Notes under the pieces: generated by a model | Database searches by the model: none | Told to the model about the DNA's origin: nothing | Seen by the model: the letters and a program-made list of their open reading frames with translations, nothing else | In this document: piece after piece, positions 42,072-49,960 of the stretch | How positions within the stretch are numbered: position 1 is the stretch's first letter | Layout of the letters: each line of letters opens with the position of its first letter | Assembly (NCBI RefSeq): GCF_011761265.1 | Contig: NZ_JAAOZB010000001.1 | Location: forward strand, 372,001 to 436,000 | Direction of reading: 5' to 3' | DNA length: 64,000 nt | Source of the DNA: Microbacterium halimionae | GTDB taxonomy: Bacteria > Actinomycetota > Actinomycetes > Actinomycetales > Microbacteriaceae | Translations under genes and position numbers: made by a program

Positions 42072-43235
42072 CTACTTTCGACCGATGACGGCCCTCGCGA
42101 CGATTTCACGCATGATTTCGTTCGTGCCGCCGTAGATGCGGTGCACTCGAGCATCGAGGAATGCCCGCGCGATCGGGTACTCCGTGATGTAGCCATAACC
42201 GCCGTGAAGCTGCACAGCCTGGTCGAGCACTTCCCACTCGCGCTCGGTCGACCAGAACTTCACCTTCGCTGCTTCTTCCGGGGTGAGCTTGTTGTCCGAG
42301 TAAAGGCGCATCGCGCGGTCGTTGTATGCCCAGAGCACGTCGACGGTCGTCGCGATATCTGCCAAACGGAACCTGGTGTTCTGAAAGTCAGAAACCGGCT
42401 GACCGAAGGCTTCGCGGCTCTTGGCATATTCCAGCGTCCACCCAAACGCGGCGTCGGCGGCGGCCGCAGCTGCCACACCGATCGACAGGCGCTCGAGCGG
42501 AAGGTTCCGCATGAGCTGCACGAAGCCGTGCCCGGCTTCTCCGCCGATCAGGTTGCCGTCGGGGACGAAAACATCGACGAACGAGAGCTCTGCAGTGTCG
42601 TGGCCATGAAAGCCCATTTTGTTGAGCTTCTTGCCGTGCTCGAATCCGTCCATACCGTTCTCGATCACGACGAGACTGAAGGCATCCGCACGGTTTCCTT
42701 CACCGCTTTTCACGAAGGTGACGATGATGTCAGCGGTCTTACCCGACGAGATGAACGTCTTTGCACCGTTGACGAGATAGCCGCCATCAACCTTTTTTGC
42801 CGTCGTCTTCGCCCCACGCAGGTCGCTTCCGGCACCGGGCTCCGTCATTGCGAGTGCCCCGAGAATCTCGCCCGTTGCCATGCCGGGAAGCCACTTCTGC
42901 TGCTGCTCGGGCGTCCCGAAGTGCGCAAGATAGGGAACGGCGAGATCATCCTGGATGCCGAAGGCCCCCGCGAGCGAGCCGGCACCGGCGGCGATGACCT
43001 CCTCATTGACCACAGCGCGAAAGCGATAGTCCTGCAGCATCCCGGCGCCACCGAACTCCTCCGGCACTGAAAGACCGATGAGTCCCGATTCGCCGGCCGC
43101 GAGCATCGTCGCGCGATCTATCTCGCCGGCTGTGTCCCACTGCTCACGCTTTTCGTTTGTGACGTAGCGCTTGATGAACTCTTTGACGACGTCCCGAAAT
43201 GCCTCGTGATCCTCGTCGTAAATGTCGCGATCCAC
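42072..43235 (-). CDS. Acyl-CoA dehydrogenase
   Basis: 387 residues, normal length. FAD/substrate motifs: LAMTEPGAGSDLRG (about 120-135), SREAFGQPVSDFQ and the C-terminal GGYGYITEYP...IYGGTNEIM. The Glu of the IYEGT form is Gly here, so the base is probably in the LEYAKSREAFG helix, as in long-chain or isovaleryl-type enzymes. It oxidises acyl-CoA and passes electrons to ETF. GTG 43235 is chosen because AAGGGG is 7 nt upstream; ATG 43271 would add 12 residues. Confidence 0.9.
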   Translation of the reverse strand: MDRDIYDEDHEAFRDVVKEFIKRYVTNEKREQWDTAGEIDRATMLAAGESGLIGLSVPEEFGGAGMLQDYRFRAVVNEEVIAAGAGSLAGAFGIQDDLAVPYLAHFGTPEQQQKWLPGMATGEILGALAMTEPGAGSDLRGAKTTAKKVDGGYLVNGAKTFISSGKTADIIVTFVKSGEGNRADAFSLVVIENGMDGFEHGKKLNKMGFHGHDTAELSFVDVFVPDGNLIGGEAGHGFVQLMRNLPLERLSIGVAAAAAADAAFGWTLEYAKSREAFGQPVSDFQNTRFRLADIATTVDVLWAYNDRAMRLYSDNKLTPEEAAKVKFWSTEREWEVLDQAVQLHGGYGYITEYPIARAFLDARVHRIYGGTNEIMREIVARAVIGRK

Positions 43236-43418
43236 CGCCGACCCCTTTTCGATTGCTCGGGCGACACTCATGCCCGAACGAGTCGAAGGGCGTCGTCGCC
43301 GCCCTAATTCTATGTCGCGAAGGCGCAGCGACCGAAGGGGGGATGTGGCATTCCATCTCATGCCAGCAGGAACTCGGTGTCGCACTTGTGGGATGCCACA
43401 GTGCACGCTCCCGAGCGC

Positions 43419-44450
43419 TCAGTCCACGTAGTCGGGTGCCGCGGGAAGCGCGAAGAAGTCTTCCAGGGTGTGCCAATTTCCGTCGTGATAGGCCGCGGCA
43501 AGATCGGTGCCGATGTAGCGCAAATGCCATGGTTCCGGCGAGTATCCCGTTGTGTCGGTGTACCCATCTTCGTAGCGAACGATGAAGCCGTACTCCCACG
43601 AGTGCTCGGCAACCCAATCGCCTTGCGCTGTGCCGGCAAGCCCGTCGAGCGAGGTGCAGCCATCGGCGCCGCAGGCTACGACATCGGCCGCAAGGCCAGA
43701 CTGATGTTCACTGAAGCCCGGGCGTGCGCTGACTTTGTCAGCCTCACCCTGGCCCATGTCTGCCACGTGGTTTCCGTAGGTGGATTGCTGCGTGCGGTAT
43801 GACCGGTATCCACTCTCGAGAGCGATTTCTCCCACGCCGGCATCCGCAGCATCCGCGACCATCGAGGTGAGAGCGCCGGCAGCATCCGAACGCAGACTGC
43901 CACCCGCAAGGTTGCGCACGCTGTCGGGGAGTTTGCGGGGAGTCGGCTGATACTCCAGCGGGTCGTACGCACGCTGCTTATTTACTACCGTCCAGACGCG
44001 CGCCGCGTCGCTCAACGAGACGCACGGCGCAGACCCACTCGCAACAGCATCGCGAAAAGCCTCTGCCCCGCCCACGGCGGCGATTGCGCCACCGTCATCT
44101 CCTGCGGCGAGCGCCTCGGTGACAGCGGTGTCGTCGCACACAGCGGCGTCTGACTCGCCCGACGCCGCTTCACCCGAGGACCCCGAGCCACTTGGCGAGG
44201 TACTCATTTGTGGCACTGGCAACGCTTCAACAACCATCGGGGCAGCGCTTGTTGCAGTGCTTGCGGCAGCGGATTGCTGCACGAGAGTGGTGTCTTCGCT
44301 CAGCGGAGGCGCTGTGAGCGCCATAACAATGGCGACGATAGTCCCCAAGCCCAGGACGGATGAACCAACCGCAAGCCACCCACGCCGAAGCGAGCGGCGT
44401 CGCGCGTCGCGACGAGCGCGGCGCGAAACGGGTACATCAGGAGAAGCCAT
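43419..44450 (-). CDS. Membrane-anchored D-alanyl-D-alanine carboxypeptidase, VanY/M15B type
   Basis: 343 residues. A basic N-terminus (about 15 Arg in 30 residues) and one helix (about 28-48) anchor it, followed by a Ser/Ala-rich linker and an M15 zinc peptidase domain: SGYRSYRTQ, SEHQSGLAADVV (His and Asp ligands) and EPWHLRYIG (third ligand). It trims stem-peptide D-Ala on the outer face. ATG 44450 is exactly 6 nt after GACAAT (44462-44457), a leaderless promoter. It is divergent from the LexA-controlled radical SAM gene. Confidence 0.9.
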   Translation of the reverse strand: MASPDVPVSRRARRDARRRSLRRGWLAVGSSVLGLGTIVAIVMALTAPPLSEDTTLVQQSAAASTATSAAPMVVEALPVPQMSTSPSGSGSSGEAASGESDAAVCDDTAVTEALAAGDDGGAIAAVGGAEAFRDAVASGSAPCVSLSDAARVWTVVNKQRAYDPLEYQPTPRKLPDSVRNLAGGSLRSDAAGALTSMVADAADAGVGEIALESGYRSYRTQQSTYGNHVADMGQGEADKVSARPGFSEHQSGLAADVVACGADGCTSLDGLAGTAQGDWVAEHSWEYGFIVRYEDGYTDTTGYSPEPWHLRYIGTDLAAAYHDGNWHTLEDFFALPAAPDYVD

Positions 44451-44530
44451 CAATCCATTGTCGCTGATGCTCTGTCGCTGAAAGCGCAGGCGCCTTTCGC
44501 GCGGTGCGTTCTATTTTCAAGGCACTCATT

Positions 44531-44565
44531 TTGACATTTTATAGAACACATGTTCGGATTACCGC
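44531..44565 (+). promoter_or_regulatory. LexA-type SOS box in a leaderless promoter
   Basis: TTGACA (44531-44536), 17 nt, then TCGGAT (44554-44559) and 6 nt to ATG 44566. GAACACATGTTC at 44544-44555 is a perfect palindrome and a perfect match to GAAC-N4-GTTC, the LexA box of actinobacteria and Bacillus, sitting where it would block RNA polymerase. Confidence 0.8.
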
Positions 44566-45615
44566 ATGAGATGGCAAGGTCAACAGCTGGGCACAATCGA
44601 CGAAGCGGCGCTTTCAGGACTCGATAGCACCGATGACCTCGTTCGCTCTGTGACGACTCCGGACTTCGCGGGCGTTACATTTCACGAGGTCATGGCTCGC
44701 TCCGCGCTCAACCGCGTTCCCAGCACTTCGGAAATGCCGTTCGACTGGACGGTGAACCCCTACCGTGGCTGCTCTCATGCCTGCGTGTACTGCTTTGCGC
44801 GCGGTAGCCACGCGTATCTTGACCTCGACACTGGTCGCGATTTTGACTCGCAGATCATCGTCAAGGCAAACATTGCCGAAGTACTCCGCGCTGAAGTGCG
44901 CCGCGGTTCGTGGGGGCGCGAACACGTCGCCCTCGGCACCAACACCGACCCTTACCAGCGAGCCGAAGGCCGCTACCGGCTTATGCCGGGAATCATCGAT
45001 GCGCTGGCCGAGTCCGGAACACCATTCTCGGTACTCACGAAAGGAACGTTGCTTCGGCGAGATCTACCGCAGCTCGTGGCGGCGGCATCCGTTGTTGATG
45101 TGTCGATCGCGATGTCGATCGCCATCTTCGACGACGACCTTCAGAAGTCTGTCGAGCCCGGCACGCCTTCTACCCACGCACGCCTCGATACAGTTCGCGC
45201 GGCCACCGACGCTGGCTTTCGCGTGACGGTGTTCATGATGCCGATCATGCCGCACCTCACCGACTCGATGCCTGCACTGCAGAACGCACTGTCGCGCATT
45301 CGAGAGGCCGGGGCGGCCCGTGTGATCTACGGAGCAATGCACCTGCGTCCAGGGGTGAAACCGTGGTTCATGGCATGGTTGCGACGAGAGCACCCCGAGC
45401 TCGTATCGTCGTACCTCGGCTTGTACCCCGGGGCATCCGCTCAGGCGCCCAAGCAGTATCGCCAGTGGCTGTCTCGACGCGTACGCCCCCTGCTTCGCGC
45501 ATACAAACTCGACGGAAGTGCTGAAGAAGAAACCGCCCGGTTTCGCCCACGCCAAACTTCCACACCCAGCCGTGTGATCCAGACGAAGTCTGCTGCCGCC
45601 GCTCGACTGTTCTAG
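44566..45615 (+). CDS. Radical SAM protein, Rv2578c family (SplB-related)
   Basis: 349 residues. The 4Fe-4S ligands of radical SAM enzymes are seen as CSHACVYC (about residues 69-76) after NPYRG. The family resembles spore-photoproduct-lyase-type proteins and its reaction is not established. The perfect LexA box in its promoter says it is made in response to DNA damage, which fits a repair or nucleotide-clean-up role. The C-terminal ~40 residues are basic. A long hairpin follows, shared with the convergent DEAD-box helicase gene. Confidence 0.87.
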   Translation: MRWQGQQLGTIDEAALSGLDSTDDLVRSVTTPDFAGVTFHEVMARSALNRVPSTSEMPFDWTVNPYRGCSHACVYCFARGSHAYLDLDTGRDFDSQIIVKANIAEVLRAEVRRGSWGREHVALGTNTDPYQRAEGRYRLMPGIIDALAESGTPFSVLTKGTLLRRDLPQLVAAASVVDVSIAMSIAIFDDDLQKSVEPGTPSTHARLDTVRAATDAGFRVTVFMMPIMPHLTDSMPALQNALSRIREAGAARVIYGAMHLRPGVKPWFMAWLRREHPELVSSYLGLYPGASAQAPKQYRQWLSRRVRPLLRAYKLDGSAEEETARFRPRQTSTPSRVIQTKSAAAARLF

Positions 45616-45647
45616 ACCACCGGCGAGCAGTTCCCGAGGGAGGAAAT

Positions 45648-45714
45648 GCGTCGAGCGGAGGAGCTGAGCCGTGGCACGGATCCTCCGCTCGGCTCACCTC
45701 CTCCGCTCGATGCG
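45648..45714. repeat. Imperfect 24-bp hairpin between convergent genes
   Basis: Arm 45648-45671 (GCGTCGAGCGGAGGAGCTG...) pairs with 45690-45713 with one mismatch and one G-T pair around an 18-nt loop. It lies between two convergent stops and could terminate both transcripts. The GGAGGA-rich arm recalls the hairpins at 59689 and 60721. Confidence 0.6.
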
Positions 45715-45747
45715 TAGCTGGTGCTACCTACGCTGCGGTCGTGCTGA

Positions 45748-47700
45748 CTACGCGGTTACGTTCGCGAGCTGTCGGCCACTGAGTTCTTCGATCAGGTCGT
45801 CACCGATGCGCACATCGTCGAACGGCGCCTCTATCTCGGCGCGGTCGAGCATCTCCGTCATACGCCGACGACGCTGGCGCGTGATGATCGTGACGACCGT
45901 ACCCAGGCGCCCTGCGCGGCCGGTGCGGCCTGAGCGGTGCAGGTAGGTCTTGTACTCGTCCGGCGGGTCAGCCTGAATGACGAGATCAATGTCATCAACG
46001 TGGATGCCTCGTGCCGCAACGTCTGTCGCAACGAGCACGTTCACACGGCCCGAGGTCAGACGCTGCAGGTTGCGCGTGCGCTTGGCCTGGTTGAGGTCAC
46101 CGTGCAGCGCGACAGCAGAGATGCCTGCCTCATCGAACTGCTCAGCGAGCATCTCGGCATACGCCCGGGTGCGGGCGAAAACGAGCGTCTTGCCGTCACG
46201 GTCAACGAGGGATGTCAGGATCTCAGCTTTGTCGCGGTGATCGATCACGATGACGCGGTGGTCGATCGTGCCCGAGTCCTGGTCTTCGCCGGCAACTTCA
46301 TACACTGCCGGCTCCACGAGGAACTCGTCGACAAGAGCTGCGACCTCACGGTCAAGTGTTGCCGAGAAGAGCAGCTTCTGGCTGGAATCTGCGGTGTGAC
46401 GCAGAATACGCTGCACAGGCTCAAGGAATCCGAGCTCGCACATGTGGTCAGCCTCATCGAGCACCGCGATGCTGACCTCGGAGAGGTCGAGCTTGCCCTG
46501 GTTGACGAGGTCTTCGATACGACCGGGCGTGCCAATGATGATGTCAACGCCCTTACGGAGGGCGCCTACCTGGCGAGCCTGGGGCACGCCGCCGTAGATC
46601 TGCGTGGTGAACAGGCCCACGCTACGAGCAAGTGCCTGCACCGTGCGGTCGATCTGGAGCGCGAGCTCGCGTGTCGGCGCCATGATGAGAGCGCGGGGCT
46701 TGCGACCGAAGTCGCGCTTAGCGCCGGCCTGGGCGCGGAGGACTGACTCCACCAGCGGTGCGCCGAAGGCGATGGTCTTGCCAGACCCGGTGCGACCACG
46801 TGCAAGCACGTCGCGTCCATCCAGGATCGGTTTGATCGTTGCTGCCTGAATCGGGAAGGGGTGGGGTGCACCGAGGTCGTTCAGTACGCGAACGAGGTTC
46901 TGCCCGAGACCGAGGTCCCCGAAAGACTCGCCGGTAGTGATTGTCGCGTCGACAGCTTCTGCCTGAAGGCGCTCATGGACGACATCGATGTGGTCTTCGT
47001 GCGCTTTCGACTTGGGCTGCGCGTTCCAGTCGGAACGGTTGCCAGTGTCGGTGCGACGCGGACGATCGCTGGAGTCACGGCGCGGACGATCGTTGCGGTC
47101 CGGGCGTGGTGTGAAATTGGGGCGCGACGCAGATTCGCGACGGGGACGGTCGTTCGATTCGCGGCGGGGGCGATCATCGCGGTCTTGGCGCGGACGATCG
47201 TTGAAGTCGCGACGGGGACGGTCATCACGGTCTTGACGCGGACGATCGTTGAAGTCGCGGCGCGGAGCGAAGCCCTGATGGGGACGGTCATCACGGTCCT
47301 GGCGAGGACGATCGTTGAAGTCGCGACGCGGACGGTCACTCCGATCCTGACGGGGAGCGAAATCGCGGCGAGGACCGCCCGACGAACGCTCGGAAGCACC
47401 ACGGCGAGGCGCGGCATCCTGGTCGAACGAGCGACGCGGACGATCGTAGCTGCCAGCCTCACGGGCGGGGCGTGTGCCCTCGCGCGCGGCGCGCTCATCA
47501 GCGTTCCAGCGACGCTTCGTGGGAGCGGTGTCTTCGGACTGGGCCCGGTATCCGCGGTGGCTCGGGCTCTTCGATCCAGGTTTCGTGGCACCAACGGCGT
47601 CGGGACGGCGCTTGCGATCTTGATATGAAGTCTTCGGCGCGTACTTCGGGTCGAAGTTCTTCGCAGGTCGAGTACCTGCCGGCTTTTTATTTTGAGGCAT
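45748..47700 (-). CDS. DEAD-box RNA helicase with repetitive RG/D-rich N-terminus
   Basis: 650 residues. The first ~225 are disordered and extremely charged, with tandem RPRRDFNDRPRQDRDD-like repeats (about 109-219). The helicase core follows: FPIQAATI (Q motif), GRTGSGKT, APTRELA, DEADH, SAT and HRSGRTGR. Such proteins open RNA structure in ribosome assembly and cold adaptation; charged repeats help RNA binding. Having the tail at the N-terminus rather than the C-terminus is less usual. ATG 47700 lacks a strong ribosome-binding site; a TACAGT box at about 47881-47876 suggests a ~170-nt 5' leader that could be regulatory. Confidence 0.92.
   Translation of the reverse strand: MPQNKKPAGTRPAKNFDPKYAPKTSYQDRKRRPDAVGATKPGSKSPSHRGYRAQSEDTAPTKRRWNADERAAREGTRPAREAGSYDRPRRSFDQDAAPRRGASERSSGGPRRDFAPRQDRSDRPRRDFNDRPRQDRDDRPHQGFAPRRDFNDRPRQDRDDRPRRDFNDRPRQDRDDRPRRESNDRPRRESASRPNFTPRPDRNDRPRRDSSDRPRRTDTGNRSDWNAQPKSKAHEDHIDVVHERLQAEAVDATITTGESFGDLGLGQNLVRVLNDLGAPHPFPIQAATIKPILDGRDVLARGRTGSGKTIAFGAPLVESVLRAQAGAKRDFGRKPRALIMAPTRELALQIDRTVQALARSVGLFTTQIYGGVPQARQVGALRKGVDIIIGTPGRIEDLVNQGKLDLSEVSIAVLDEADHMCELGFLEPVQRILRHTADSSQKLLFSATLDREVAALVDEFLVEPAVYEVAGEDQDSGTIDHRVIVIDHRDKAEILTSLVDRDGKTLVFARTRAYAEMLAEQFDEAGISAVALHGDLNQAKRTRNLQRLTSGRVNVLVATDVAARGIHVDDIDLVIQADPPDEYKTYLHRSGRTGRAGRLGTVVTIITRQRRRRMTEMLDRAEIEAPFDDVRIGDDLIEELSGRQLANVTA
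47044..47376 (-). repeat. Tandem repeats inside the DEAD-box helicase gene
   Basis: The region encodes about four copies of a 16-18-residue unit, DRPRRDFNDRPRQDRD, plus partial copies with variable residues. At DNA level the copies of GGACGATCGTTGAAGTCGCG recur, which could favour expansion or contraction by slippage or recombination. Confidence 0.8.
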
Positions 47701-47940
47701 GAGTCTTTCTGGGTTTATTCGCAAAGCGAACGACGCCGCACATCGCGGCTAGCCCGAGCGTCTTGGGTCGGGGGCATTCACTGATGGTGATGAGTATCGA
47801 TCGACACACACCATCGGCCCCAAGGACTCACAAAACCCATTTGCGCTCACGCGCAATGTCCGAAGCCGACACTCCACTGTAGCGTGCGGTCCTGAGAGTT
47901 CTCTCCCCGTACGCTACAGACAGCGAAGGAGCACACACCG

Positions 47941-48852
47941 ATGACACTCGCCGATCCGACCGGGCACCGCTATACCCTCACGTCTGCACACTCTCAAGCG
48001 GAGGTGTCCCAGGTCGGCGGCGCTTTGCGCTCGCTGAGTATCGATGGCGTCGATCTCGTTCCCCGCTACCCTGACGGCATCCCGACACCGGCGGCCTCAG
48101 GAATCGTCCTCGTGCCCTGGCCCAACCGCATCCGGGATGGCAAGTGGACGCAGGACGGACAGACTCGACAACTGGCAATCACCGAACCTGCCTTCGGCAA
48201 TGCCTCTCACGGACTCTTGCGTTTTGCGCCGTACGACGTGGTTACTCTCGAAACGGATGCCGTCACTCTTCGCGCCGTCGTGTACCCGCAAACGGGGTAT
48301 CCGTTTCAGCTTGAAACCACTGTGACGTACCGTCTCGCGGACAACGGACTCACGGTCTCACACACGATCAAGAATGTTGGGGCACAGCTAGCGCCAGTTG
48401 CTCTCGGCACCCATCCTTACGTCTGCATCGGCGATGTTGCGACAGCTGATCTCACGATCGATGTCGCGGCAGCAGAGCGCTTCGAACTCGACGACCGAAA
48501 GTTGCCGATCGGGCATGTACCCGTTGATGACGCACACGACCTGCGGTCGCCGCGTCGTGTCGGGGATCTGTCGATAGACACCGCTTTTGGAGCTATCGCG
48601 CGCGATCAAGATGGGCGCATCAGCGGCACACTTCGCGCACCCGACGGTCGAACGCTCACCGTGTGGGCAGGCGAAGATTTCGAGTACCTGCAGGTGTTCA
48701 CAACGGACCGGTACCCGGGCCACGAGTTGGCTGTTGCTATCGAGCCGATGAGTGCACCAGCCGATGCTTTCAATTCGGGGCAATCGCTTCGCTGGCTCTC
48801 ACCACTCGAGTCGTGGGACCTCAACTGGGGCATTGAATACGGGCGCGACTGA
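47941..48852 (+). CDS. Aldose 1-epimerase family protein (GalM-like)
   Basis: 303 residues. The fold signature includes PWPNRIRDGKW, NASHGLLRF (first catalytic His) and LGTHPYVCIG (second His), plus a C-terminal Glu in AVAIEPMSAP. It interconverts alpha and beta anomers of sugars or phosphosugars. AAGGAG lies 9 nt before ATG 47941, and TACGCT at 47910-47915 gives a short leader, so this gene has a normal ribosome-binding site unlike many neighbours. The 240-bp gap to the divergent helicase holds that gene's long leader. Confidence 0.88.
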   Translation: MTLADPTGHRYTLTSAHSQAEVSQVGGALRSLSIDGVDLVPRYPDGIPTPAASGIVLVPWPNRIRDGKWTQDGQTRQLAITEPAFGNASHGLLRFAPYDVVTLETDAVTLRAVVYPQTGYPFQLETTVTYRLADNGLTVSHTIKNVGAQLAPVALGTHPYVCIGDVATADLTIDVAAAERFELDDRKLPIGHVPVDDAHDLRSPRRVGDLSIDTAFGAIARDQDGRISGTLRAPDGRTLTVWAGEDFEYLQVFTTDRYPGHELAVAIEPMSAPADAFNSGQSLRWLSPLESWDLNWGIEYGRD

Positions 48853-49045
48853 CGCGACTCATTAGGTCACACTCCTCGCACACACGATGCTCGGCACTTC
48901 CTCGTAACACGACGCCAGTATCCTGAGCGCGGCGGTTTACCGCTGCGCTGAGCGCGCCGGGTGCCCAGCGCTCACCTATCGGGCGCGGTGACGGGGGTCG
49001 CATTCGCTCCGGTGGGGTTCGACCTTACGGGTGAAGGGTGCCCCC

Positions 49046-49960
49046 ATGAGCAGCGCTGTCTCATTTTCGATTGAAAGCCCACTTCGACGAGTAGCAACGC
49101 TGCGCCCTCTCCGTGCCCTCAGCGCGATCCGCGTCGCACCGACGCAGCTTGGGCTTGCGATTATGGGCGTTCTCGTCGTGGGGGTGTGTTTCGCAATCTT
49201 CACCACCACGGATCCCGTGTGGTGGCACCTCCACTTCAGTCGTCTCGGAATGTTCTCCACCACATCCGGCACCGTGTTCAACGCAACGCTGGCCGTCGCA
49301 GGCATGCTTGTGATTGTTTTCACCTGCCGGATACGATCCGATCTTCGACGCCTCACCCGCAGGAATGCGGCCCGAGGTACTGCTGGCGTCACAACTGTCT
49401 TTCTCGCTCTGATCGGCGCCAACCTGTCGCTCGCCGGTTGTATCCCTCTCACGCTCAATGAGGGTCTTCACAACGTCGTGGCGTACGGCATGATCGCCGG
49501 ATTCGCTGGGCTCCTTGCCACAACCCCCTGGATGCTCCGAGGAATTTCGCGCGTACTGCGTCGCACCACAACCGGAGTGATTTGCTACCTCGCCGTAGCG
49601 GGCGCTCTCTTCGCGCCGCAACTCATCAACGCTGCCGCATTCGAAGCGATCGCTTTCACCGCGATGTTTGGGTGGGCCGGTGTATTCATCCACGCGGTCT
49701 CGGTAGCCAGCAGCGCACCTCAAAAACCGGCACAGCAGACCGAAGCAGCCGCCGGGCCCACGCCGCCTAGCTGCGTGAATCAGCCTCGCGGAGCGCGCGC
49801 CGCGAGGTCGCTTTCCGGGGCTTCGCTGCGCTCTCGACGTCGCCTGATCCTTCGCTCCCGCGCCGCGCGGCGCGGCGTTCTCGGGCACCCTCAACGAGGT
49901 TATAGAGCGTCGGCAGCACGAGCAGAGTCAGTACGGTCGAGGAAACCAGTCCACCGATAA
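49046..49960 (+). CDS. DUF998-like membrane protein with a run-on C-terminus
   Basis: 304 residues. The first ~235 residues have six hydrophobic helices and resemble DUF998 proteins of unknown function. The last ~70 residues are Arg/Ser/Ala-rich and have no membrane character; they lie wholly inside the antisense RND gene (194-bp tail-to-tail overlap). The normal stop may have been lost, with translation running on to a chance stop. ATG 49046 follows GAAGGG by 5 nt; GTG 49031 is possible. The 193-bp gap upstream shows only weak inverted repeats. Confidence 0.7.
   Translation: MSSAVSFSIESPLRRVATLRPLRALSAIRVAPTQLGLAIMGVLVVGVCFAIFTTTDPVWWHLHFSRLGMFSTTSGTVFNATLAVAGMLVIVFTCRIRSDLRRLTRRNAARGTAGVTTVFLALIGANLSLAGCIPLTLNEGLHNVVAYGMIAGFAGLLATTPWMLRGISRVLRRTTTGVICYLAVAGALFAPQLINAAAFEAIAFTAMFGWAGVFIHAVSVASSAPQKPAQQTEAAAGPTPPSCVNQPRGARAARSLSGASLRSRRRLILRSRAARRGVLGHPQRGYRASAARAESVRSRKPVHR

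Noticed and set aside
43320..43400. TGTGGCAT...ATGCCACA inverted repeat as a terminator of the VanY-like gene
   Set aside because: The arms are about 8-11 bp with a mismatch and ~35 nt apart, without a T-tract; the strength is too low to list as a feature.
44537..44543. TTTTATA before the LexA box as a fourth CTTTATA operator
   Set aside because: Only one imperfect half is present, without the adjoining decamer.
47044..47376. Regularly spaced repeats as a CRISPR array
   Set aside because: The repeats stay in frame, encode a charged protein repeat of a DEAD-box helicase, and lack unique spacers.
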